Shown here piece by piece: positions 1 through 6,182 of a DNA stretch of 9,910 nucleotides. Source of the DNA: Arenicellales bacterium. GTDB lineage: Bacteria; Pseudomonadota; Gammaproteobacteria; BMS3Bbin11. The notes beneath the pieces were generated by a model. It did not search any database, was not told where the DNA came from, and worked only from the letters and a program-made list of their open reading frames with translations. Position 1 is the stretch's first letter; each line of letters starts with the position of its first letter. The DNA lies in the NCBI GenBank assembly GCA_029287965.1, contig JARFQC010000158.1, forward strand, positions 1 to 9,910, in the 5' to 3' direction. The position numbers and the translations under genes are program-made.

Positions 1-256
1 CGGCATCCGGCAGAATTGAAGGGATGGCCCATTCGACATGGTCACCTGCCCGCATGGGTATGCCACGCAGGTCGCTCGGTTCCATCTGCGACAAGCGGAT
101 GTCGATGACAGGTGCACCGTTTTCCGCCGCTATCTGGGCAACGATCTGCGACTTGCCTACGCCCGGTGGCCCCCAGAGCATAACGGGGGTATGCAGGCCG
201 TGTACGGCGCTGGTGAATTCCTGTTGCAGAACCTTGCTGAGATGAGCCGGACGCAT
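1..256 (-). CDS. MoxR-like AAA+ ATPase, N-terminal part (gene continues past the left edge)
   Basis: Reading the minus strand from the ATG at 256-254 gives 85 residues and no stop before the window edge. A Walker A motif GPPGVGKS lies at residues 29-36, after a short helix and a VMLW strand. The downstream stretch, with PVIDIRLSQMEPSDLRGIP at about 49-67, is typical of MoxR/CoxD-type AAA+ ATPases. An AGGAGG ribosome-binding site is 11 bases upstream. In this family the ATPase usually works as a chaperone-like motor for maturing or inserting metal cofactors, often with a von Willebrand factor A partner encoded next to it; that partner would lie outside the window. The start is 15 bp after the Sel1 gene stop, so the two are probably cotranscribed. 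Walker B and the sensor motifs are not visible because the gene is cut, and the substrate is unknown. Confidence 0.85.
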   Translation of the reverse strand, partial: MRPAHLSKVLQQEFTSAVHGLHTPVMLWGPPGVGKSQIVAQIAAENGAPVIDIRLSQMEPSDLRGIPMRAGDHVEWAIPSILPDA

Positions 257-271
257 AACTGATCGAACCTC

Positions 272-697
272 CTAGAAGCCGGCCTTCTTGTACAGTTCTT
301 TGGCCTTGTCTGCATCCTGCTCGACGCCATTGCCCTCTTCATACATCATGGCCAGGGTGGTCAGCGATCCGGCCAGCCCCTGGTCTGCAGCCAGGGAGAA
401 CCATTTCACCGCCTGTGAAGAATTCTTTTCCACACCATCGCCTTCCAGATACATGAAACCGAGTCCGTGCTGAGCGAGTGCATGCCCGAGGTCCGCGGCA
501 CGCTGCATCCATGACAGGGCCGCATCAGGATCGTGGGCAACCCCGAGGCCATTCTGATACATGATCGCAATGCGATGCATCGCTTCCGTGTTGCCCTCTT
601 CGGCAAGCGGAGAAAGAAGCTGCATTGCTGTGGAAAAATGCTTTGCTTCGAATGCCTGCATACCGCTGGCGAAATCCATATCCTGATTATTACTCAT
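272..697 (-). CDS. Sel1-repeat (SLR) protein, 141 residues
   Basis: The protein has about three Sel1-like TPR repeats at roughly residues 37-72, 73-108 and 109-141. Recurring elements are A-x-x-x-L/I-A-x-M/F-Y, G-x-G-V-x-x-D/N and A-x-x-W-x-x-x-A-A-D-x-G. Such alpha/alpha solenoids act as protein-protein adaptors. No signal peptide or membrane segment is seen, so it is probably cytoplasmic, unlike many secreted Sel1 proteins. An AGGA ribosome-binding site sits just upstream of the ATG. It leads a minus-strand pair with the MoxR-like ATPase, which suggests it may be an adaptor for that ATPase or its client; this is inferred from position only. The family is too broad to predict a partner. Confidence 0.88.
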   Translation of the reverse strand: MSNNQDMDFASGMQAFEAKHFSTAMQLLSPLAEEGNTEAMHRIAIMYQNGLGVAHDPDAALSWMQRAADLGHALAQHGLGFMYLEGDGVEKNSSQAVKWFSLAADQGLAGSLTTLAMMYEEGNGVEQDADKAKELYKKAGF

Positions 698-740
698 TTA
701 TCCTGCCCGAACGGGTTGAAAAAAGACCGCGATCTTAACA

Positions 741-761
741 GATCACTATCCAGCTGTGATC
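741..761. promoter_or_regulatory. Inverted repeat in the divergent sel1 / trpD2-like intergenic region
   Basis: GATCAC (741-746) and GTGATC (756-761) are perfect 6-base arms separated by 9 bases. They lie between the start of the minus-strand Sel1 gene and the plus-strand TrpD2-like gene, where a divergent control region is expected. It may be a dimeric repressor or activator site. Arm spacing and orientation do not match a canonical CRP box. No convincing -10/-35 pair was identified, and a 6-base dyad may be chance. Confidence 0.25.
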
Positions 762-877
762 GGCAATAAACACGGCGGATGTGAGGATGATGACTATACC
801 CATACAAATTAACGCATCAAATAGACAGTTGTTTGGGCGACAATCGCGCGAATTTTACATGGCTGACATTAAAATAC

Positions 878-1960
878 ATGACTCAAACTAGTGGTGAACA
901 GGCGCTCCACAGCGCTATTCAGAAGGTTGCGACAGGACCCGAATACAGCAAGGACCTGTCTTTCGACGAAGCCTACAATACGATGCGATACATCCTGACC
1001 GGTGATGCAGACCCTGTGCGCTCAGCCGTACTGTTTATCGGCCTGCGCATGAAGCGCGAAACCGATGAGGAAAACCGTGGCATCCTGCAGGCCATTCTGG
1101 ATACTGCCCGGTCGGCGACTGCTGATGTAGACGAATTGATCGATCTAGCTGATCCCTATGACGGATTTGCCCGCAACCTGCCCGCTACGACAGTACTGCC
1201 GGCGGTTTTCGCCGCATGCGGACTGCCCGCGGTAATTCACGGCCTGGACCAGGCTGGCCCCAAGTTTGGCCTGACCCACCGGCATGTCATGCACGCCCTG
1301 GGGGTTGATGTTGACCTGGCTCCGGAGGCAGCGGCCACACAGGTCGAACGCGTTGGCTGGGCGTATATTGACCAGAAACATTACCATCCGGGACTGCACA
1401 ACCTGATAGATATGCGCAGACGCATGATTAAGCGTGGCGTCATCACTACTGTCGAAGTACTGGGCAAGCCGCTGCAGGCTCGTAACCGCACTCATTTCAT
1501 GACCGGTTATGTACATAAAGCCTACCCGCCGGTCTATATTAGCCTGGCGCGCCAGGCTGGTTTCGACAGTGCAATTGTCGTCAGAGGTGTGGAAGGAGGC
1601 CTGGTCCCTTCACTACAACAGTCTGCAGGCATGATCACCTATAGCGATAGCGGCGACGCTATAACACTCGACCTGGATCCCGCCGATGCAGGTATCGACC
1701 AGGCAAATCGTGGCGTGCCATTTAGCCAGACTGGCGAAGACGATCAGGACCTGGCCAGCCTGGCCAGGGAAACTGCAGAACGCGCACGGGCTGCGCTGGA
1801 TGGAGAAACCGGGCCGTATCGCGACAGCCTTGTATACGCCACGGCGATAGGTCTGTGGCGAACAGGAAAATCCACCAGCCTCGAGAAGGGCGCAGATGCG
1901 GCAAGGAAAGCCATTGATACCGGGCAGGCACGTTCTGTTTTCGATGCGGGCATCAAATAA
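878..1960 (+). CDS. TrpD2/YbiB-like glycosyltransferase-family-3 protein (anthranilate phosphoribosyltransferase paralogue)
   Basis: The 360-residue product has the two-domain architecture of nucleoside phosphorylase/TrpD proteins: an N-terminal helical domain, then a glycosyltransferase family 3 fold. Recognisable segments, numbered from this start, are the helical region at about 15-75, the glycine-loop equivalent DPYDGFARN at 92-100, a strand ending in HG at 121-122, an RMIKRG segment at about 182-187, and RGVEGG at 236-241. The PRPP-binding GTGGD signature of true TrpD is absent, as in the YbiB/TrpD2 group. YbiB lacks the phosphoribosyltransferase role and has been reported to bind nucleic acid. 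No other trp genes are nearby, which argues against tryptophan synthesis. ATG 878 is preferred over the TTG at 833 because the extra 15 residues do not look like the family N terminus. No clear Shine-Dalgarno precedes either start, so the start is uncertain. Confidence 0.85.
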   Translation: MTQTSGEQALHSAIQKVATGPEYSKDLSFDEAYNTMRYILTGDADPVRSAVLFIGLRMKRETDEENRGILQAILDTARSATADVDELIDLADPYDGFARNLPATTVLPAVFAACGLPAVIHGLDQAGPKFGLTHRHVMHALGVDVDLAPEAAATQVERVGWAYIDQKHYHPGLHNLIDMRRRMIKRGVITTVEVLGKPLQARNRTHFMTGYVHKAYPPVYISLARQAGFDSAIVVRGVEGGLVPSLQQSAGMITYSDSGDAITLDLDPADAGIDQANRGVPFSQTGEDDQDLASLARETAERARAALDGETGPYRDSLVYATAIGLWRTGKSTSLEKGADAARKAIDTGQARSVFDAGIK

Positions 1961-2020
1961 CAACTGGACAATTCTGCCCCGCTGGGCGAAAATTAGCGTT
2001 TGATTATTTGCTTGATTACC

Positions 2021-2051
2021 TGCCGGTGGTCATGGCTATGAACAACCGGCA
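2021..2051 (+). other. Imperfect stem-loop ahead of the 64-residue gene
   Basis: TGCCGGT (2021-2027) pairs perfectly with ACCGGCA (2045-2051). The 17-base interior can extend the stem through TCAT/ATGA with a small bulge and a 4-base loop. No T-run follows, so it is a poor intrinsic terminator. It lies 60 bp after the TrpD2-like stop and 36 bp before the next start, so it may be an mRNA-processing, stability or operator element. Confidence 0.4.
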
Positions 2052-2087
2052 ATCAGTATCCGGAATCGTGACTAAGAGGACTCATGA

Positions 2088-2282
2088 ATGAATCAGGAAT
2101 ATTTTGACGCAGTAACCAAAATGGAAGAAATGGGCGTAAACGACGAATACGTCCAGGGCTGGCAGGGCGGTTACCTGTGTAATGTTAAGCGTGAAGAACA
2201 GCGCCTCACGGAAGCCTACGAAGCTGGCTACGAAGACGGCCTGGAAAAAAACCAGGACAACTTCGGTAACTGGACCAAGTAA
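2088..2282 (+). CDS. Small acidic protein of unknown function, 64 residues
   Basis: This is a short acidic soluble protein with no signal peptide or membrane span. The ATG at 2088 has an AGAGGA-type ribosome-binding site 7 bases upstream. An overlapping ATG at 2084 gives only six codons and is discarded. A GWQGGY segment (about residues 23-28) and an AYEAGYEDG segment (about 43-51) look like two related glycine-aromatic motifs. They recall the short GY/GW motifs of ribosome modulation factor, but in the opposite order, and the similarity is too short to assign the function. A strong terminator follows, so this is the last gene of its transcript. It may be transcribed alone or with the TrpD2-like gene 127 bp upstream. 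Confidence 0.75.
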   Translation: MNQEYFDAVTKMEEMGVNDEYVQGWQGGYLCNVKREEQRLTEAYEAGYEDGLEKNQDNFGNWTK

Positions 2283-2305
2283 CCGGGCTCTTCCTGGCAA
2301 ATAAG

Positions 2306-2333
2306 AAAAGGACGCACTCGCGTCCTTTTTTTT
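2306..2333. terminator. Rho-independent terminator, probably bidirectional
   Basis: AAAAGGACGC (2306-2315) and GCGTCCTTTT (2320-2329) form a perfect 10-bp stem around a 4-base loop, followed by more T to 2333, eight in all. It ends the plus-strand transcript of the 64-residue gene. Read from the minus strand, the hairpin also ends in a T-rich tract, so it can terminate the convergent 189-residue gene as well. Confidence 0.93.
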
Positions 2334-2351
2334 CGCCTGCAACCCGCCTGG

Positions 2352-2921
2352 TCAGCTGCTGGCTACCTCTTCTTCCGGCAGCAGGTTTGCCATACCCCGC
2401 TTCAAGGTCTTGACCGCATCCGGCGCCTCGATATCAATAATGTGCGTGGTAACCCATTTACGGTTTTTCTCCCCGATTACGGCCGTCACGGACTCGCCGA
2501 AAAAGCGCAGCATGGGGAAAGACGGGCCATCCTTCTGGTCGTAGCTAAAACGTGCAAACTCCCCCATTCTCAAGTTCAAGGTACTGATGAGGTCATCCTT
2601 GTAGTCGCCCGGACCAAGTATATCGCCCATATTGTCACTCATGGTCTGAACCATGTTCCTGGCCATGGCAGTGATGAATATCTGGCGCTCATCCTGATCC
2701 ATACGATCATACATTTCGCGATCCGTGACATGGATCAGAAACGCTGCAAACTCCCATATGATCGCCAGCCGCTGGACCTGTGTGTCGGTCTGAAACTCAT
2801 TGTTCTCCAGGTCAAGGACAGCCTGCATTGCGATACGCCAACTGATAAAGCCCAGCACGCCGGAAATTTCTTCCGGTGAGCGGTCACGGTTTTTCGCATT
2901 CCATTTACTGCGTATCCTCAT
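2352..2921 (-). CDS. Conserved-looking hypothetical protein, 189 residues
   Basis: I do not recognise a characterised family. The protein starts with a basic segment (MRIRSKWNAKNRDR), then appears largely helical. Hydrophobic segments around residues 23-35 and 50-65 (IIWEFAAFLIHV) look like packed helices of a soluble domain rather than membrane spans. There is no signal peptide and no obvious catalytic motif. A GAGGT ribosome-binding site lies just upstream of the ATG, and a good promoter candidate lies 20 bp further out. It is transcribed alone, convergent with the 64-residue gene and divergent from the 348-residue gene. An overlapping plus-strand frame at 2442-2879 is judged a shadow because it lacks these signals. 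Confidence 0.82.
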   Translation of the reverse strand: MRIRSKWNAKNRDRSPEEISGVLGFISWRIAMQAVLDLENNEFQTDTQVQRLAIIWEFAAFLIHVTDREMYDRMDQDERQIFITAMARNMVQTMSDNMGDILGPGDYKDDLISTLNLRMGEFARFSYDQKDGPSFPMLRFFGESVTAVIGEKNRKWVTTHIIDIEAPDAVKTLKRGMANLLPEEEVASS

Positions 2922-2940
2922 TGCTACCTCGAAAATCAGG

Positions 2941-2968
2941 GTTATATTTGCAAACGCCTATTTTACAA
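2941..2968 (-). promoter_or_regulatory. Candidate sigma-70 promoter for the 189-residue gene
   Basis: On the minus strand, TTGTAA (complement of 2963-2968) and TATAAC (complement of 2941-2946) are spaced 16 bases apart. They match the -35 consensus at 4 of 6 and the -10 consensus at 5 of 6 positions. The -10 is about 20 bp upstream of the ATG at 2921, implying a very short leader. This is a consensus match by eye only. Confidence 0.45.
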
Positions 2969-3020
2969 TAAGGCAACTGGCAGGCGAGGTAATCTTGCCC
3001 TGCGCAAACCGGTATTCTGT

Positions 3021-4067
3021 ATGGGAATTAGCATTTCGGAACTGAAAGAAAGCGTGCAGTACAACTGCAGCATTTCCGACGCCACGCATGCGGGTCAGTA
3101 CACATTGTGCATTTACCTGCTCAAAATGCGCGAATTTTACCGCTGGGAACAGGGTCTAGGCTTCAATGACCGTATCGACAACGAAAAAATCGGCCAATGG
3201 CTGACGTTGCAGGAAGAACAATGGGAGCAACTGGAGTCCGAGCCACTGGCACCCGTTCAGGTGAATGGCAACTCATTCGACGCCTTCGATAGTGAATCGA
3301 TTAACGAGGCAATCAATTCAGAAGGCCTCGTTTACAGCGCGGGATACGTGCTGCGAGGCAAGCCGCATTTCTTTCTCGCTGAACTCGAGCAACGCCATTT
3401 CCAGGATGACTACCAGATACTGATCAGCGGTCGGGAGCTGGCACGTGAACTTAGCGCGCCACCGGCACTCAGCCAGGGCCGCAATATATTCATCAGGTCA
3501 GAATCGCTGCGCCGCACTATTTGGGAAAAAGTCGAAGAGAGCCTGTGGAATAAGTCTCGATCGCCCCTTGTGCGTGCGATTGAATGCTACGATTTTAAAA
3601 ACAACCTGGAAGCAAGTCTGCAGAATATGTGCGACAAGGAACTGCAAACCCTGGTGTGTCATGAAATCGGCGAGATCAAGGCCGGCGCGATGATCGGTGC
3701 AACCTCCTGGGCTGGTCTGCTTAGCGACGTCCAGGGAACAGCCCTGGAGCTGATGCTCAGGGCCATCCGCGACAATCTGGCCGACTGCCTGTCAACCTTG
3801 CCAGACCTGATAGAAACTGATGACCCTGCCAGGCTGCATTTTTACATCGCCACACTAACTAATATGCGGCATTCTATTTTTCCGTCACTGCGCGCGGCCT
3901 ATGATGACTGGCACAGCTCAGGATCAATGGCATATCTGCATGACATCTCTGCAAAAGGTGAGGAGCACTGGTGTAATATCGCTAACCGAGCGATTGAAAT
4001 CTACAAAACCGCTGGCACAGACCGGCTTGATGAATTCGAATCGCTGATAGAAGCCAACGCCCTGTAA
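3021..4067 (+). CDS. Conserved hypothetical protein, 348 residues (resembles the Sfum_1244-type family)
   Basis: The N terminus, with LKESVQYNCSISDA at about residues 9-21 followed by YTLCIYLLKMREFYRWEQ, resembles a conserved hypothetical family I recall as Sfum_1244 in sulfur- and sulfate-metabolising bacteria. This is recollection, not a search result. The middle holds short strand-like segments (about 104-137, including YSAGYVLRGKPHFFLAELE), and the C-terminal half is helical. An HEIGE sequence at 214-218 has the form HExxE and could bind a metal; other His and Cys residues (C16, C30, C213, H284, H316, C318) are scattered. No signal peptide or membrane segment is seen. No strong ribosome-binding site precedes the ATG at 3021. 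The stop is 30 bp before the next gene, so the two are probably cotranscribed. Function is unknown. Confidence 0.85.
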   Translation: MGISISELKESVQYNCSISDATHAGQYTLCIYLLKMREFYRWEQGLGFNDRIDNEKIGQWLTLQEEQWEQLESEPLAPVQVNGNSFDAFDSESINEAINSEGLVYSAGYVLRGKPHFFLAELEQRHFQDDYQILISGRELARELSAPPALSQGRNIFIRSESLRRTIWEKVEESLWNKSRSPLVRAIECYDFKNNLEASLQNMCDKELQTLVCHEIGEIKAGAMIGATSWAGLLSDVQGTALELMLRAIRDNLADCLSTLPDLIETDDPARLHFYIATLTNMRHSIFPSLRAAYDDWHSSGSMAYLHDISAKGEEHWCNIANRAIEIYKTAGTDRLDEFESLIEANAL

Positions 4068-4097
4068 ACTTAACTCGCCAACTAAAGGCCGCAGTAC

Positions 4098-4703
4098 ATG
4101 GAACCAGCCAGCACAGCAGCGACACTGAGATCCATCAGTGAAGTTAAACCGAATACGTTCATTTTCGAAAAAAATGATGCCCTGCCCGCTTCGTTCTGCC
4201 AGGACGTGATTACGCGTTTTGAAAAGACCACCGATGAACAGTACCCGGGCCGTATAGGCCAGACGGTGAATGAAGACAGTGGCATCAAGAAGACCACGGA
4301 CCTTGTCGTCAGTGGCAAACCGCATTGGAAGGATGTCGATCGGGCCTTGTTCCAGTCGCTCGGTAGAGCCGTGATGGAGTTTCGAGAGAAGTTCACCTAC
4401 TTCAAAGGCCCCTTCAAGGACATGGGTTACAACGTGCAGCGCTATGTACCGGGCGAGTACTACCACTGGCACATCGATGGAGGGAGCCATGAGTTCAGCC
4501 AGCGACAACTTGTTGCGATCTGGTACCTCAACGACGTACAGGGACCGGGCGGTGAGACGGAGTTTCTCTACCAGGACGTAAGCATCAAACCTGAACAGGG
4601 CAAGCTGGTACTGTTTCCACCGTTCTGGACCCATGAACACCGGGCAGCAACAGTGCAGCATGGCGTTAAATACATTGCCACGACCTGGATAGTCTTTGCC
4701 TAG
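4098..4703 (+). CDS. 2-oxoglutarate/Fe(II)-dependent oxygenase, prolyl-4-hydroxylase-like
   Basis: The 201-residue protein has the double-stranded beta-helix signature. HID at 125-127 supplies the first metal His and Asp. H181, in WTHEHRAATV, fits the distal His. K191, exactly ten residues later, fills the place of the usual Arg that binds the 2-oxoglutarate carboxylate. YVPGEYYHWHID at 116-127 and QGPGGETEF at 148-156 match the core strands of P4H-type hydroxylases. Family members hydroxylate protein or small-molecule substrates using oxygen and 2-oxoglutarate, releasing succinate and CO2. The protein is probably cytoplasmic. A weak AAAGG site is 9 bases upstream of the ATG. It follows the 348-residue unknown by 30 bp, which could be a partner or substrate. 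Substrate is unknown. Confidence 0.88.
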   Translation: MEPASTAATLRSISEVKPNTFIFEKNDALPASFCQDVITRFEKTTDEQYPGRIGQTVNEDSGIKKTTDLVVSGKPHWKDVDRALFQSLGRAVMEFREKFTYFKGPFKDMGYNVQRYVPGEYYHWHIDGGSHEFSQRQLVAIWYLNDVQGPGGETEFLYQDVSIKPEQGKLVLFPPFWTHEHRAATVQHGVKYIATTWIVFA

Positions 4704-4773
4704 GTATTCACGTACAGGCAGTGGTTTAAGTAGCTAGGCGATCAGATTGCCGTGGCTGAGTTCCGAATAATCT

Positions 4774-5034
4774 TTAATCACATTTTATCTCGTGATGAGC
4801 AATCAACTGGTGTTTGGCTTTGGGGGTTAGTTTCTTAATGTCCAGCTCACGCCTCAGGGCATCGCCCTTGTCACCCACATACTCCCTATACACAAGGCGC
4901 ACAGGCAGTCTAGATCGGGTGTACTTCGCCCCTTTACCGGAGTTATGGGTTTTGATTCGTTCCTCAACCTCTAATGCAATTCCGGTATAAAGACTGCCAT
5001 CAGCGCATTTAACGATATAGACATGCCAACTCAT
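4774..5034 (-). CDS. GIY-YIG domain protein (UPF0213/YhbQ-like endonuclease)
   Basis: This 86-residue protein is essentially one GIY-YIG domain. The VYIVKC strand (residues 5-10) and YTG (16-18) stand for the GIY and YIG elements. R26 in the helix EERIKTHN, the segment GKGAKYTRSRLPVRLVY at about 33-49, and E63 in RRELDIKKL fit the catalytic Arg and Glu. Length and layout match the short stand-alone UPF0213 group, whose members have been linked to DNA cleavage or repair. It begins 13 bp after the stop of the 106-residue gene and lacks an obvious ribosome-binding site, suggesting translation coupled to that gene. No selfish-element context (intron or homing site) is seen. Confidence 0.9.
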   Translation of the reverse strand: MSWHVYIVKCADGSLYTGIALEVEERIKTHNSGKGAKYTRSRLPVRLVYREYVGDKGDALRRELDIKKLTPKAKHQLIAHHEIKCD

Positions 5035-5047
5035 TGAACAGACTGGG

Positions 5048-5368
5048 CTAGTTTGAAATTACATGCTCGTTCATATCACCGCTGGTTGACAGGTGCACTT
5101 CGCTTGAGCCCGGCATGCGGTTAAGAATGTAGGCCGACATCATCACACCCGTTTTCTGATCATCGTTCTGCAATGCAGTAAGCAGCTTGTCGGCAACGAT
5201 CTGGCAACGCTGCATGGTGCCCGGGTTTTCAACCCATATATGACTCATCTGCCAACCCTTGTTCATGTCGGCATCGAGGATGCGGAAAAATTCTTCCGCA
5301 TCGTTAACGATATAGTCAGGTATTTCGACCGGGTAAACTTGGTCTTCAAGAAAAACTTTAAGTATCAT
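5048..5368 (-). CDS. Hypothetical protein, 106 residues
   Basis: I do not recognise the family. The N terminus has two beta-like segments (ILKVFLEDQVYPVEIPDY), then a helical stretch (about 22-32, DAEEFFRILDAD), a WQMSHIWVENP segment, and a helix with Cys at QRCQIVADKLLTAL. It is acidic and soluble, with no signal peptide or membrane span. The ATG at 5368 is chosen over the in-frame TTG at 5377 because the protein reads naturally from MILKVFL; no strong ribosome-binding site is visible for either. It heads a minus-strand pair with the GIY-YIG gene and is divergent from the PiuC-like hydroxylase, 34 bp away, so their promoters must overlap or lie within neighbouring coding sequence. Confidence 0.75.
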   Translation of the reverse strand: MILKVFLEDQVYPVEIPDYIVNDAEEFFRILDADMNKGWQMSHIWVENPGTMQRCQIVADKLLTALQNDDQKTGVMMSAYILNRMPGSSEVHLSTSGDMNEHVISN

Positions 5369-5402
5369 GATCGGCAATTCTAGTGTTTAGACAGGGGTCA
5401 GT

Positions 5403-6074
5403 ATGCTACTACGTATCAACGGCCTGATACCATCGAGTCAGATCAGCACGGTCAGGGAAATTCTTGACCGGTCGGACTACCGTGACGGCCGTGAGTCGGC
5501 AGGCAACGAAGCAGTTAGCGTCAAGAATAACGAAGAGCTTGCCCCGGACAATCCCGATACGGCCCGGCTCAACAATATCATCATGGGCAGGCTCGTCAGC
5601 CACCCAATTTATCAGTACGGGGTTCTGGCAACCCGGGTCGCTGCTCCATTCTATGCCCGTTACACACCCGGTAAACGCTATGGAACCCATATCGACGATC
5701 CCATCATGGGCGTGGGCGACCGCTATAGAACCGATGTTTCCATCACCGTGTTTCTGAATGACCCGGATGAATACGAAGGCGGCGAGCTAAGCATTACCAC
5801 GACGTATGGCGAGGTCAAAGAGAAACTGCCTGCTGGCGATGCAATACTCTATCCTTCAGGCAGCCTGCACCAGGTTGCCGAGGTAACGGATGGCGTTCGA
5901 CTCGTTGCTGTCACCTGGGCACAAAGCATGATTCGCGATCCGGCACAGAGAGAACTGCTCTATAACCTGAGCCTGGCCCGGGATGAATTACTCAGAAACA
6001 ACCCTGACAGCAACGCAACGTTAAAAGTAAGCAACAGTTACATCAACCTGGTTCGCATGTGGGCCGACATCTAG
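5403..6074 (+). CDS. PiuC/YbiX-type Fe(II)/2-oxoglutarate-dependent hydroxylase (PKHD-type)
   Basis: The 223-residue protein is close to the usual length of PKHD-type hydroxylases such as E. coli YbiX (about 225). Metal ligands are H96 and D98 in GTHIDD and H156 in YPSGSLHQVAEV; R166 (GVRLVAVTW), ten residues on, binds 2-oxoglutarate. PFYARYTPGKRYGTHIDD and the segment after W172 (AQSMIRDPAQRELLYNL) are characteristic of this subfamily rather than general prolyl hydroxylases. Relatives are often iron-regulated and found near TonB-dependent siderophore receptors, but no receptor gene is present here. An AGGGG ribosome-binding site precedes the ATG. It is distinct in sequence from the other oxygenase at 4098-4703, which argues against a recent duplication. 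Substrate is unknown. Confidence 0.93.
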   Translation: MLLRINGLIPSSQISTVREILDRSDYRDGRESAGNEAVSVKNNEELAPDNPDTARLNNIIMGRLVSHPIYQYGVLATRVAAPFYARYTPGKRYGTHIDDPIMGVGDRYRTDVSITVFLNDPDEYEGGELSITTTYGEVKEKLPAGDAILYPSGSLHQVAEVTDGVRLVAVTWAQSMIRDPAQRELLYNLSLARDELLRNNPDSNATLKVSNSYINLVRMWADI

Positions 6075-6136
6075 ACGTCCACTGTATCTATCCCCGCTTA
6101 CGTAAATTATTTGAAAACGCGACGAACTAGAGGCAA

Positions 6137-6162
6137 TAAAAAAGGCCGCTAGTGCGGCCTTT
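6137..6162. terminator. Rho-independent terminator between convergent genes
   Basis: AAAGGCCGC (6141-6149) and GCGGCCTTT (6154-6162) form a perfect 9-bp stem with a 4-base TAGT loop. On the minus strand the stem is followed by a run of six T, making it a strong terminator for the 67-residue gene. On the plus strand only TTT follows, so it serves the hydroxylase gene less well. Confidence 0.9.
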
Positions 6163-6182
6163 CAATAAAACTTAAACGTATA

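Noticed and set aside
741..761. CRP/FNR binding site
   Set aside because: The dyad arms have the wrong orientation and spacing for the TGTGA-N6-TCACA consensus, so only a generic inverted repeat is reported.
833..877. TTG start at 833 for the TrpD2-like protein
   Set aside because: The extra 15 residues do not look like the family N terminus and no ribosome-binding site precedes it; ATG 878 is preferred.
2442..2879. Plus-strand frame of 145 codons opposite the 189-residue gene
   Set aside because: No start signals; the opposite strand has a ribosome-binding site, a promoter candidate and a more natural protein composition.
3924..4661. Long minus-strand frame of 245 codons opposite the P4H-like oxygenase gene
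   Set aside because: It is antisense to a gene with a complete active-site signature and shows no recognisable domain or ribosome-binding site.
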